Source of the DNA: Roseovarius atlanticus
GTDB lineage: Bacteria; Pseudomonadota; Alphaproteobacteria; Rhodobacterales; Rhodobacteraceae
DNA length: 64,000 nucleotides
Assembly (NCBI RefSeq): GCF_001441615.1
Contig: NZ_LAXJ01000019.1
Coordinates: 62,001 to 126,000, forward strand
Reading direction: 5' to 3'
The notes beneath the pieces were generated by a model. That model was not told the DNA's origin and ran no database searches. It saw only the letters and a program-made list of their open reading frames with translations. Shown here piece after piece: positions 18,174 to 27,185 of this stretch (positions are counted from its first letter, which is position 1; every line of letters begins with the position of its first letter). The position numbers and the translations under genes are program-made.

Positions 18174-18808
18174 GCAAGCAGGAGACGGTGATGACCACAG
18201 AGGCGCGTGCCCAGATCGCGGACGAGGACCGGCTGCGCGCCGATCTTTACGATTTCCTGGGCGTGTTGCTGGCGGCCCCGCCGTCCGAGGCCCTGTTGGC
18301 GCAGACGGCCAGCCTGTCGGGCGATAGCGAGACCGATCTGGGTGTTGCCGTCGCGGCGCTGTCGCGCATCGCCAGGCACACCAAGCCGCAGGCGGTGGAG
18401 CGTGAGTTCAACGCGCTGTTCATCGGGCTGGGGCGGGGCGAGTTGTTGCCCTATGCGAGCTATTACCTGACCGGGTTCCTGAACGAGAAGCCGCTGGCGA
18501 GCCTGCGGCGGGACATGGCGGCGCGGGGCATGACCCGGGCGCAGAACGTATACGAGCCCGAGGACAATATCGCCTCGCTGATGGAGATGATGGGCGGGCT
18601 GATCACCGGGCGGTTCGGCAAGCCGGCCACCTTGGGCGATCAGAAGACGTTCTTCAACACGCATATCGGCCCCTGGGCCGGGCATTTTTTCACGGATTTG
18701 GAGGCTGCGAAGAACTCGGTTCTCTATGCCTCGGTCGGCGCTGTCGGCCGGGTGTTCATGGAGATCGAGGCGGAAGGTTTCCGGATGAGCGCGGAGGGAT
18801 CCGCATGA
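18170..18808 (+). CDS. TorD/DmsD-type molecular chaperone
   Basis: A 212-residue, all-helical cytoplasmic protein of the TorD family, which guards Tat-exported molybdoenzymes until cofactor insertion. The family signature is clear: LYDFLGVLLAAPPSEALL, REFNALFIGLGRGELLPYAS, YYLTGFLNEKPLASLRRDM and EDNIASLMEMM. Its likely client is the formate dehydrogenase alpha subunit 350 bases downstream. It overlaps DUF3306 by four bases and runs four bases past the start of an upstream-extended frame of the tiny Tat gene, so the block is one operon. Confidence 0.88.
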   Translation: MSKQETVMTTEARAQIADEDRLRADLYDFLGVLLAAPPSEALLAQTASLSGDSETDLGVAVAALSRIARHTKPQAVEREFNALFIGLGRGELLPYASYYLTGFLNEKPLASLRRDMAARGMTRAQNVYEPEDNIASLMEMMGGLITGRFGKPATLGDQKTFFNTHIGPWAGHFFTDLEAAKNSVLYASVGAVGRVFMEIEAEGFRMSAEGSA

Positions 18809-18849
18809 ACCGGCAGGGCGACCTGTCACCACCAGAGAGGAGGACTCTC

Positions 18850-19038
18850 ATGAGCGAGAAAACGCAAGGCAACAGCCGTCGCGATTTTCTGAAGATGGCC
18901 GCCGCGGGCGCGCCCGCGGTCGCGGTCGCAACGGCAGCGTCCACCGGCACTGCCGAAGCGGCGGAACCGGACCTGTCATCGGACAAGATGCAGGACACCG
19001 CGCACACGCGCGCATACTTCGATAGCGCCCGGTTCTGA
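18850..19038 (+). CDS. small Tat-signal protein of the formate dehydrogenase operon
   Basis: A 62-residue protein that is little more than a twin-arginine signal. NSRRDFLKMAAAGAPAVAVA is followed by an AEAAE cleavage region and only about 25 further residues ending HTRAYFDSARF. An AGGAGG Shine-Dalgarno sequence a few bases upstream fixes the ATG at 18850. Such mini Tat proteins occur between torD and the catalytic subunit in many formate dehydrogenase operons. It may be a decoy or escort, or a small subunit; the role is unknown. Confidence 0.8.
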   Translation: MSEKTQGNSRRDFLKMAAAGAPAVAVATAASTGTAEAAEPDLSSDKMQDTAHTRAYFDSARF

Positions 19039-19150
19039 CCGGACGTGATCACTTGACCTGCCGGCGACTGGTTGCGGGACGCCCGACTGTCGGTGGATAA
19101 CCTTAGTACCCAGCAATCCCAATCGGGAAAGCTCGGGAGGAGAGAGAAAC

Positions 19151-22100
19151 ATGCTTAGGAAAAAGACCAACGGGGTTGCGCGACGCCCCCAGCGGACAAG
19201 TATCCTGTCTGAGGTCGGGGGAAAGACCATCGACCGCCGCGCGTTCCTGCGCGGCTCCGGCCTGGCCATCGGTGGCCTGGCTGCCATCGGTGCAACGGGG
19301 GGCACTGTCACCCGGGCCAACGCGGCGGCCGCGGCGAACGCGGCGGTCAACACTGTGAAATCGGTTTGCACGCACTGCTCGGTCGGCTGCACGGTCGTGG
19401 CCGAGGTGAGCGACGGCGTCTGGGTGGGCCAGGAGCCCGGCTGGGACAGCCCGTTCAACCTGGGCGCCCACTGCGCCAAGGGCGCATCGGTGCGCGAGCA
19501 CGCCCATGGCGAGCGCCGCCTGAAATACCCGATGAAGAAAGAGGGTGGCGAGTGGAAGCGCATCAGCTGGGAACAGGCGATCAACGAGATCGGCGACGGC
19601 ATGATGTCGATCCGGGAGGAAAGCGGCCCGGACAGCGTCTACTGGCTGGGCTCTGCCAAGCATAACAACGAACAGGCCTATCTGTTCCGCAAGTTCGCGG
19701 CCTACTGGGGCACGAACAACGTGGACCACCAGGCCCGTATCTGTCACTCGACGACCGTTGCAGGTGTTGCCAACACCTGGGGCTACGGCGCGATGACCAA
19801 CAGCTACAACGACATCCACAATTCCCAGGCGATCTTCATCATCGGCGGCAACCCGGCGGAAGCACACCCCGTCAGCCTGCTGCACGTGCTGAAGGCCAAG
19901 GAACAGAACAACGCGCCGCTGATCGTGTGCGACCCGCGCTTCACGCGCACGGCCGCCCACGCGGACGAGTATGTCCGGTTCCGCCCGGGCACCGACGTGG
20001 CGCTGGTCTGGGGCATCCTGTGGCACATCTTCGAGAACGGGTGGGAGGACAAGGAGTTCATCCGCACCCGTGTCTGGGGGATGGACCAGATCAAGGACGA
20101 AGTGGCCAAGTGGACGCCCGAGGAAGTCGAGCGTGTCACCGGCACGCCGGGCAGCCAGCTGGAGCGCGTGGCGCGCACCCTGGCCAACAACCGTCCGGGC
20201 ACCGTGATCTGGTGCATGGGCGGCACCCAGCACACCAACGGCAACAACAACACCCGTGCTTACTGCATCCTGCAACTGGCCCTTGGCAACATGGGCACGT
20301 CGGGCGGCGGCACCAACATCTTCCGCGGGCACGACAACGTGCAGGGCGCGACGGACCTCGGTGTTCTGAGCCACACCCTGCCGGGCTATTACGGCCTGTC
20401 GGCGGGGGCATGGGGCCACTGGTCACGCGTCTGGGGGGAAGACCCTGAATGGCTGGCCGGACGGTTCGTCACGACCAAGACCAAGGACGGCAAGGACACC
20501 AGCCTGCAAAACCTGTCGGGCATCCCCGTCAGCCGCTGGATCGACGGCGTTCTGGAAGACCCAGAGAACATGGACAACCCCAACAAGGTGCGTGCCATGG
20601 TTCTGTGGGGCCACGCGCCGAACAGCCAGACACGGATGACGGAAATGAAGACGGCGATGGAGCAGTTGGACATGCTGGTCGTGGTCGACCCGTATCCGAC
20701 CGTTTCGGCGGTGCTGCATGACCGGACCGACGGCGTCTACCTGCTGCCGGCCTGTACGCAGTTCGAGACCTATGGCTCGGTCACCGCGTCGAACCGCTCG
20801 ATCCAGTGGCGGGAAAAGGTCGTCGATCCGCTGTTCGAATCGAAGTCGGACCATGAGATCATCGGTCTGTTCGCTCAGAAGTTCGGCTTCCACGACCGGA
20901 TGTTCCGCAACATCGGCATCGAGGATGACGGCGTGACGCCAAACATCGAGGACACGCTGCGCGAGATCAACCGCGGCATGTGGACGATCGGCTACACGGG
21001 TCAATCGCCCGAGCGGCTGAAGATGCACATGGAGAACCAGCACACGTTCGACCGCACCACGCTGAAGGCGGTTGGCGGTCCGGCTGACGGGGACTATTAC
21101 GGTCTGCCGTGGCCAAGCTGGGGCACACCGGAGATGAAGCACCCCGGTACGCCGAACCTCTATGACATGTCCAAGCCGGTGGCCGAAGGTGGCCTGACCT
21201 TCCGCGCGCGTTTCGGTGTGGAGCGGGATGGTGACAACCTGTTGGCCGAGGGCGTCTATAGCGTTGGCTCGGAAATCCAGGATGGGTATCCCGAGTTCAC
21301 CTACCAGATGCTTGTCGACCTGGGTTGGGACAGCGACCTGACCGAGGAAGAGAAGCGTGTGATGGGCCGGGTGGCCGGTGTCGAAGGTATCGACGAGGAC
21401 GCGTCGGTGGGCAACCAGGATGACGGCGAGGAAGCGCAGAACGCGGTTCCGACAGAAGGTGGTCAGACCGAAGAGGTCCAGGACACCGCCGAAGCCCAGA
21501 ACCTGGCACAGCCCAATGGCGAGCAGGGGGCCAACGAGGAAGTTGGCGAGCAGGCGATGTCGCCGTTCCCGTCCGACTTCAACGCCAAGGTGGCCGAGGT
21601 CAACTGGAAAACCGACCTGTCGGGCGGTATCCAGCGGGTCGCGATCAAGCATGGCTGTGCGCCCTTCGGCAACGCCAAGGCCCGGGCCGTGGTGTGGACC
21701 TTCCCCGATCCGGTGCCGCTGCACCGCGAGCCGCTTTATACCTCGCGGCGCGACCTGGTCGCGGATTATCCGACCTACGAGGACCGGCACGCGTACCGCC
21801 TGCCGACGCTTTACGCCTCGATCCAGAAGAACGACTTTTCGAAGGACTTTCCGATTGTCCTGACATCCGGTCGTCTGGTCGAGTACGAGGGCGGCGGCGA
21901 CGAGACGCGGTCGAACCCGTGGCTGGCCGAGCTGCAACAGGACATGTTCGTGGAAATCAACCCGCGCGACGCCAACAACCTTGGTGTGCGGGATGGCGAG
22001 CAGGTCTGGGTCGAAGGGCCCGAAGGCGGCAAGGTCAAGGTCATGGCCATGGTGACCAACAGGGTGGGCGAAGGCGTGGCCTTCATGCCGTTCCACTTTG

Positions 22101-22261
22101 GCGGTCACTTCCAGGGAGAGGACCAGCGGAGCAAGTATCCCGATGGCGCCGACCCCTATGTCCTGGGTGAATCCACCAACACCGCCCAGACATACGGCTA
22201 CGACTCGGTAACCCAGATGCAGGAGACGAAGGCGACTCTCTGCAAGATCTCAGCAGCATAA
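19151..22261 (+). CDS. fdhA: formate dehydrogenase alpha (molybdopterin) subunit, Tat-exported
   Basis: A 1036-residue molybdopterin/tungstopterin oxidoreductase that oxidises formate, exported by Tat (DRRAFLRGSG; RR at 29-30). The proximal [4Fe-4S] site is C73, C76, C80 and C108 (CTHCSVGC then AHCAKG). The active-site metal ligand is cysteine 198 in ARICHSTTV, encoded by TGT rather than a selenocysteine TGA. The C-terminal molybdopterin-binding domain (about 830-1036) includes VLTSGRLVEYEGGGDETRSN. An acidic, Q/E/N/G-rich insert of about 55 residues (745-800) interrupts the usual fold and makes the protein longer than relatives. GGAGGAGAG lies upstream of the ATG. Confidence 0.93.
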   Translation: MLRKKTNGVARRPQRTSILSEVGGKTIDRRAFLRGSGLAIGGLAAIGATGGTVTRANAAAAANAAVNTVKSVCTHCSVGCTVVAEVSDGVWVGQEPGWDSPFNLGAHCAKGASVREHAHGERRLKYPMKKEGGEWKRISWEQAINEIGDGMMSIREESGPDSVYWLGSAKHNNEQAYLFRKFAAYWGTNNVDHQARICHSTTVAGVANTWGYGAMTNSYNDIHNSQAIFIIGGNPAEAHPVSLLHVLKAKEQNNAPLIVCDPRFTRTAAHADEYVRFRPGTDVALVWGILWHIFENGWEDKEFIRTRVWGMDQIKDEVAKWTPEEVERVTGTPGSQLERVARTLANNRPGTVIWCMGGTQHTNGNNNTRAYCILQLALGNMGTSGGGTNIFRGHDNVQGATDLGVLSHTLPGYYGLSAGAWGHWSRVWGEDPEWLAGRFVTTKTKDGKDTSLQNLSGIPVSRWIDGVLEDPENMDNPNKVRAMVLWGHAPNSQTRMTEMKTAMEQLDMLVVVDPYPTVSAVLHDRTDGVYLLPACTQFETYGSVTASNRSIQWREKVVDPLFESKSDHEIIGLFAQKFGFHDRMFRNIGIEDDGVTPNIEDTLREINRGMWTIGYTGQSPERLKMHMENQHTFDRTTLKAVGGPADGDYYGLPWPSWGTPEMKHPGTPNLYDMSKPVAEGGLTFRARFGVERDGDNLLAEGVYSVGSEIQDGYPEFTYQMLVDLGWDSDLTEEEKRVMGRVAGVEGIDEDASVGNQDDGEEAQNAVPTEGGQTEEVQDTAEAQNLAQPNGEQGANEEVGEQAMSPFPSDFNAKVAEVNWKTDLSGGIQRVAIKHGCAPFGNAKARAVVWTFPDPVPLHREPLYTSRRDLVADYPTYEDRHAYRLPTLYASIQKNDFSKDFPIVLTSGRLVEYEGGGDETRSNPWLAELQQDMFVEINPRDANNLGVRDGEQVWVEGPEGGKVKVMAMVTNRVGEGVAFMPFHFGGHFQGEDQRSKYPDGADPYVLGESTNTAQTYGYDSVTQMQETKATLCKISAA

Positions 22262-22273
22262 GGAGAAGATGGA

Positions 22274-22867
22274 ATGGCTAGAGCTAAATTCCTGTGTGAC
22301 GCCGAACGCTGCATCGAGTGCAACGCCTGCGTGACTGCCTGCAAGAACGAGCACGAGGTGCCGTGGGGCATCAACCGGCGCCGCGTGGTGACCATCGAGG
22401 ATGGCAACCCCGGCGAACGCTCGATCTCGGTGGCCTGTATGCATTGTTCCGATGCGCCGTGCATGGCGGTCTGTCCGGTGGATTGTTTCTACCAGAACGA
22501 GGAAGGCGTCGTCCTGCACTCGAAGGACCTGTGCATCGGCTGCGGTTATTGCTTCTACGCGTGCCCATTCGGCGCGCCGCAATTCCCGCAGGCCGGCAAC
22601 TTCGGATCGCGCGGCAAGATGGACAAATGTACCTTCTGCGCCGGCGGCCCCGAAGAGAACAACAGCCAGGCCGAGTTCAACAAGTACGGGCGCAACCGGA
22701 TCGCGGAAGGCAAGCTGCCGATCTGCGCCGAGATGTGTTCCACCAAGGCGCTGCTGGCCGGTGACGGGGACGTGGTTGCGAATATCTATCGCGAGCGTGT
22801 CGTCTCCCGTGGCTTCGGCTCGGGGGCCTGGGGCTGGGGCACGGCCTATGACCAGAAGGGCGGCTGA
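22274..22867 (+). CDS. fdhB: formate dehydrogenase beta (iron-sulfur) subunit
   Basis: A 197-residue ferredoxin-like subunit with four cysteine clusters: CIECNACVTACKNEHEVPWG at the start, CMHCSDAPCMAVCPVDC, CIGCGYCFYACPFGAPQF and CTFC with CAEMCSTKAL. This is enough for four [4Fe-4S] centres carrying electrons from the alpha to the gamma subunit. It is shorter than E. coli FdnH and lacks the C-terminal membrane anchor. It has no Tat signal, so it is presumably exported bound to the alpha subunit. It follows fdhA by 12 bases. Confidence 0.93.
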   Translation: MARAKFLCDAERCIECNACVTACKNEHEVPWGINRRRVVTIEDGNPGERSISVACMHCSDAPCMAVCPVDCFYQNEEGVVLHSKDLCIGCGYCFYACPFGAPQFPQAGNFGSRGKMDKCTFCAGGPEENNSQAEFNKYGRNRIAEGKLPICAEMCSTKALLAGDGDVVANIYRERVVSRGFGSGAWGWGTAYDQKGG

Positions 22868-22897
22868 CCGCTTTTCGACGTCAGTCTGAGACCAGGC

Positions 22898-22926
22898 GAA
22901 AGAGGCGGGTATGTCCCGCCTCTTTC
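22898..22926 (+). terminator. strong hairpin between fdhB and fdhC
   Basis: A perfect 12-base-pair stem, GAAAGAGGCGGG with CCCGCCTCTTTC, around a 5-base loop (TATGT), 31 bases after the fdhB stop. No T tract follows, so it may be a partial terminator or an mRNA-stabilising hairpin that lowers expression of the gamma subunit relative to alpha and beta. The rest of the gap to 23078 holds no recognisable gene. Confidence 0.6.
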
Positions 22927-23077
22927 ATCCCGTCCCCGCGCAGGGATCCAAGAGTATCTTGAGAAACGCACTTTGCATCACGTTGCCGCACGCCGCAAAG
23001 TCCGTTTCCCAGAATATTCACAATGCACCGATCCGAGGTGAGGCCCGCGACACCGGGCAGGGTAGAAAGGAAAAGAC

Positions 23078-24319
23078 ATGTACAGGCTGTTTCTGATTTG
23101 TCTTCTGAGTTTGACGATGCTGGCCGCCCCGGGCGTGCAGGCACAAGACGCGAGCCAAGGCGCGACTGAGGGTGCGACCGAGTCACCGCAGGCCGACCGT
23201 TCGGCCACGGGCGGCGCGCAGACGTTGGAAGATATCATGGCTCGTCAGCGCGGCGAGGAAGTGCCCGACCGCGCCCGTGCGGGTGAAGACCCCGATAGCG
23301 CGGGTGCCATGGTGGGCCAGCTTGGCGCGCTGGGCGGATCATCGGATTCAGACGTCTGGAGCGCGCTGCGCTACGGCACCGCCGACGTGACCGTGTCGTC
23401 GGGCGGCGCACCGGCGCGGGTTCTGATCCAGGACAACGGCATGTGGTGGCTGAACTTCCGTCAGGGGCCGCTGATCAAGTATGGTGGCTGGCTGCTCTTG
23501 GGCACGATCGCGCTTTTGGCGCTGTTCTTCCTGATCCGGGGGCGCATCCGCATCGACGGCGAGAAGACAGGCCGCACAGTGACCCGCTTCAAATTCATCG
23601 AACGCTTCGCGCATTGGCTGATGGCCGGATCCTTCATTCTGCTGGGGCTGACCGGACTGGTGGTGCTGATGGGGCGCAAGTTCATCATCCCCACATTCGG
23701 ACACGAGGCGTTCGCGACCGCCGCCGTCGCCTCGAAATGGATCCACAACAATGTCAGCTGGGCCTTTATGGTCGGGCTGGTCTTGGCCTTCGTGTTCTGG
23801 GTGGCGCACAACATCCCCAACAAGACCGACCTGAAATGGATCGCCGTCGGCGGCGGGATCTTCAAGAAAGGCGTTCACCCGCCGGCCAAGAAGTTCAACG
23901 CGGGCCAGAAGATGATCTTCTGGTCGGTGATCATTCTGGGCGCGTCGATCTCGGCCTCGGGCCTGTCGCTGCTGTTCCCGTTCGAATTGCCGATGTTCGC
24001 CAAGACCTTCGGCATCTTGAACGACATGGGCGTGCCGCAACTGCTGGGCTTCGGCGCGTTGCCCGAACAATTGGCGCCGCATGAAGAGATGCAATATGCC
24101 CAGCTGTGGCACGCGATCGTCAGCTTCGTTCTGATGGCGATCATCATCGCGCATATCTATATCGGCTCGGTCGGCATGGAAGGCGCCTATGACGCGATGG
24201 GCTCGGGCCAGGTTGAGGAACAATGGGCGCGCGAGCACCACAGCCTGTGGCTGGACGAGGTGAAGCAGCGCGAAGGCGAGCCGAAGCCGGCCAACACCGC
24301 GACGACGCCCGCCGAATAG
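23078..24319 (+). CDS. fdhC: formate dehydrogenase gamma subunit (cytochrome b)
   Basis: A 413-residue membrane subunit that takes electrons from the beta subunit to the quinone pool through b haems. It has a signal peptide (1-23, ending GVQAQ), a poorly conserved periplasmic region of about 90 residues, then helices beginning YGGWLLLGTIALLALFFLI. FIERFAHWLMAGSFILLGLT is the N-terminal haem-histidine block, and LWHAIVSFVLMAIIIAHIYI with SVGMEGAYDAMGSGQVEEQW forms the conserved end. The ATG follows AGAAAGGAAAAGAC. The stop is directly followed by the WD40-cytochrome gene with no spacer. Confidence 0.9.
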   Translation: MYRLFLICLLSLTMLAAPGVQAQDASQGATEGATESPQADRSATGGAQTLEDIMARQRGEEVPDRARAGEDPDSAGAMVGQLGALGGSSDSDVWSALRYGTADVTVSSGGAPARVLIQDNGMWWLNFRQGPLIKYGGWLLLGTIALLALFFLIRGRIRIDGEKTGRTVTRFKFIERFAHWLMAGSFILLGLTGLVVLMGRKFIIPTFGHEAFATAAVASKWIHNNVSWAFMVGLVLAFVFWVAHNIPNKTDLKWIAVGGGIFKKGVHPPAKKFNAGQKMIFWSVIILGASISASGLSLLFPFELPMFAKTFGILNDMGVPQLLGFGALPEQLAPHEEMQYAQLWHAIVSFVLMAIIIAHIYIGSVGMEGAYDAMGSGQVEEQWAREHHSLWLDEVKQREGEPKPANTATTPAE

Positions 24320-25618
24320 ATGCGTGCCCTGGTGCTGGTATGCGCGGGCCTGCTGGCCGCCGGTGCGCCGGCGGCCGCGCAGGAGTTCACCACGCTGAAA
24401 GGTCATGGCGGTCCGGTCATGGGGATCGACGTGAACCCCGAGACGGGCCAGGTCGCCACGGCCAGCTTCGACAATTCCGTGGGGCTGTGGGACGGGCGCG
24501 AGCCGCGCTGGCTGGAAGGGCATGACGCGGCGGTGATTACCGTGCGGTTCCTGGACGGACAGACAGCCGCGTCGGGCAGCGACGATTTCGACGTGATCCT
24601 GTGGTCGCTTCCCGAAGGCGCGGCGACGCGGCTGGAAGGGCATCAGGGCAAGGTCGCCGAGATCGCGCTGTCGCCGGATGGACAGACGCTGGCGACGGCC
24701 AGCTGGGACGGCTCGATTGGGCTGTGGTCGCGCGACGGCGGCGCGGCACGGTTTCTGAAAGGGCACAACGCGTCGGTCAGCGACGTGGCGTTCAGTGCGG
24801 ATGGCGCGCGACTTTACTCGGCCTCTGCCGACGGGACGATCCGGTTGTGGCAGGTGGCCGAACCCGACGGCGCGCCGCGCGTCCTGGTGAACGCGGGCTT
24901 TGGCGTGAACCGACTGATCCTGGACCCGGACGACCAGTGGCTGGCTTATGGCGCGGTGGATGGCGTGACGCGGGTGGTGGACCCGATGTCGGGCGAAACG
25001 CTCCGGGATTTCTCGCTGGACCGGCGGCCGATCCTGTCGATGGCCTATCACGCGGCCAGCGGGCAGCTGGCCGTGGGCGACGGGCACGGGTTCATCATGA
25101 TGATCGACACCGAAGTGTGGCAGATCGCGCGGGATTTCCGCGCCATGCGGCAGGGGCCGGTCTGGGCGCTGGAGTTTTCGCCCGACGGCACGATGATCTA
25201 TGCCGGCGGGATCGAGGACGTGGCCTTTGGCTGGCCCGTCGCCGGTCTTGACGCGTTCGATCCGGCAGGCAGCGACCAGCGCACATTCCTGCGCGACCCC
25301 GAGGCGATGCCCAATGGCGAGCGGCAGTTCATGCGCAAATGCAGCATCTGTCACGCGCTGACCCCGCCGCCCTCGCGCAAGGCGGGGCCGTCGCTGCACG
25401 GGCTTTTCGGGCGCAGGGCGGGCACGGTGCCGGGTTATCCCTATTCGGATATCCTGGACGGGTCCGATATCGTCTGGACCGAAGAGACAATAGATGCGCT
25501 TTTCGACATCGGCCCGGACCACTATATTCCCGGCTCGAAGATGCCGATGCAGCGCATCGTCGCCGGGCAGGACCGGCAGGATCTGATCGATTACCTGCGC
25601 GAGGCCACGGGGCCTTGA
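24320..25618 (+). CDS. exported WD40-repeat protein with C-terminal cytochrome c domain
   Basis: A 432-residue predicted periplasmic fusion. A signal peptide (about 1-21, ending PAAAQ) is followed by WD40 repeats over about residues 25-325: LKGHGGPVMGIDVNPETGQ, LEGHDAAVITVRFLDGQ, LEGHQGKVAEIALSPDGQ and LKGHNASVSDVAFSADGA are successive blades. The C-terminus is a class I cytochrome c with haem motif CSICH (341-345), the segment AGPSLHGLFGRRAGTVPGYPY, and a distal methionine in PGSKMPM. The ATG abuts the fdhC stop, so it belongs to the formate dehydrogenase operon; an electron-relay or docking role is inferred. Confidence 0.85.
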   Translation: MRALVLVCAGLLAAGAPAAAQEFTTLKGHGGPVMGIDVNPETGQVATASFDNSVGLWDGREPRWLEGHDAAVITVRFLDGQTAASGSDDFDVILWSLPEGAATRLEGHQGKVAEIALSPDGQTLATASWDGSIGLWSRDGGAARFLKGHNASVSDVAFSADGARLYSASADGTIRLWQVAEPDGAPRVLVNAGFGVNRLILDPDDQWLAYGAVDGVTRVVDPMSGETLRDFSLDRRPILSMAYHAASGQLAVGDGHGFIMMIDTEVWQIARDFRAMRQGPVWALEFSPDGTMIYAGGIEDVAFGWPVAGLDAFDPAGSDQRTFLRDPEAMPNGERQFMRKCSICHALTPPPSRKAGPSLHGLFGRRAGTVPGYPYSDILDGSDIVWTEETIDALFDIGPDHYIPGSKMPMQRIVAGQDRQDLIDYLREATGP

Positions 25619-25646
25619 GGCGCGCATTGAAAGGGAGAACGGAGCA

Positions 25647-25778
25647 ATGAAAGCGATGCTTTCCGCGTTTGCCGCCACGGCCATCATCGCCGTGGTCGCG
25701 TGGTACGGGCTGCACGAGGCGGGATTCTCTGCCGGTGAGCAGAATGCCGGGGAGTCGGTTCGACTGGGAGACGAGTAA
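25647..25778 (+). CDS. tiny single-helix membrane protein in the FDH operon
   Basis: A 43-residue frame, MKAMLSAFAATAIIAVVAWY then GLHEAGFSAGEQNAGESVRLGDE in shorter notation: one N-terminal helix (or uncleaved signal) and a short polar, acidic tail. AAAGGGAGAACGGAG precedes the ATG, and it fits exactly between the WD40-cytochrome stop (25618) and the regulator start (25782). The context and ribosome site support a real gene; the function is unknown. Confidence 0.6.
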   Translation: MKAMLSAFAATAIIAVVAWYGLHEAGFSAGEQNAGESVRLGDE

Positions 25779-25781
25779 GGC

Positions 25782-27164
<1,383 letters not shown>

Positions 27165-27185
27165 TCGGGCTAGGCGCGGTTCCGA

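Noticed and set aside
19736..19750. Selenocysteine at the FDH active site.
   Set aside because: The codon is TGT (Cys198); there is no TGA in frame and no SECIS-like need.
20423..22108. A 561-codon frame antisense to the FDH alpha subunit.
   Set aside because: The sense strand encodes a complete molybdoenzyme; the antisense product lacks any motif.
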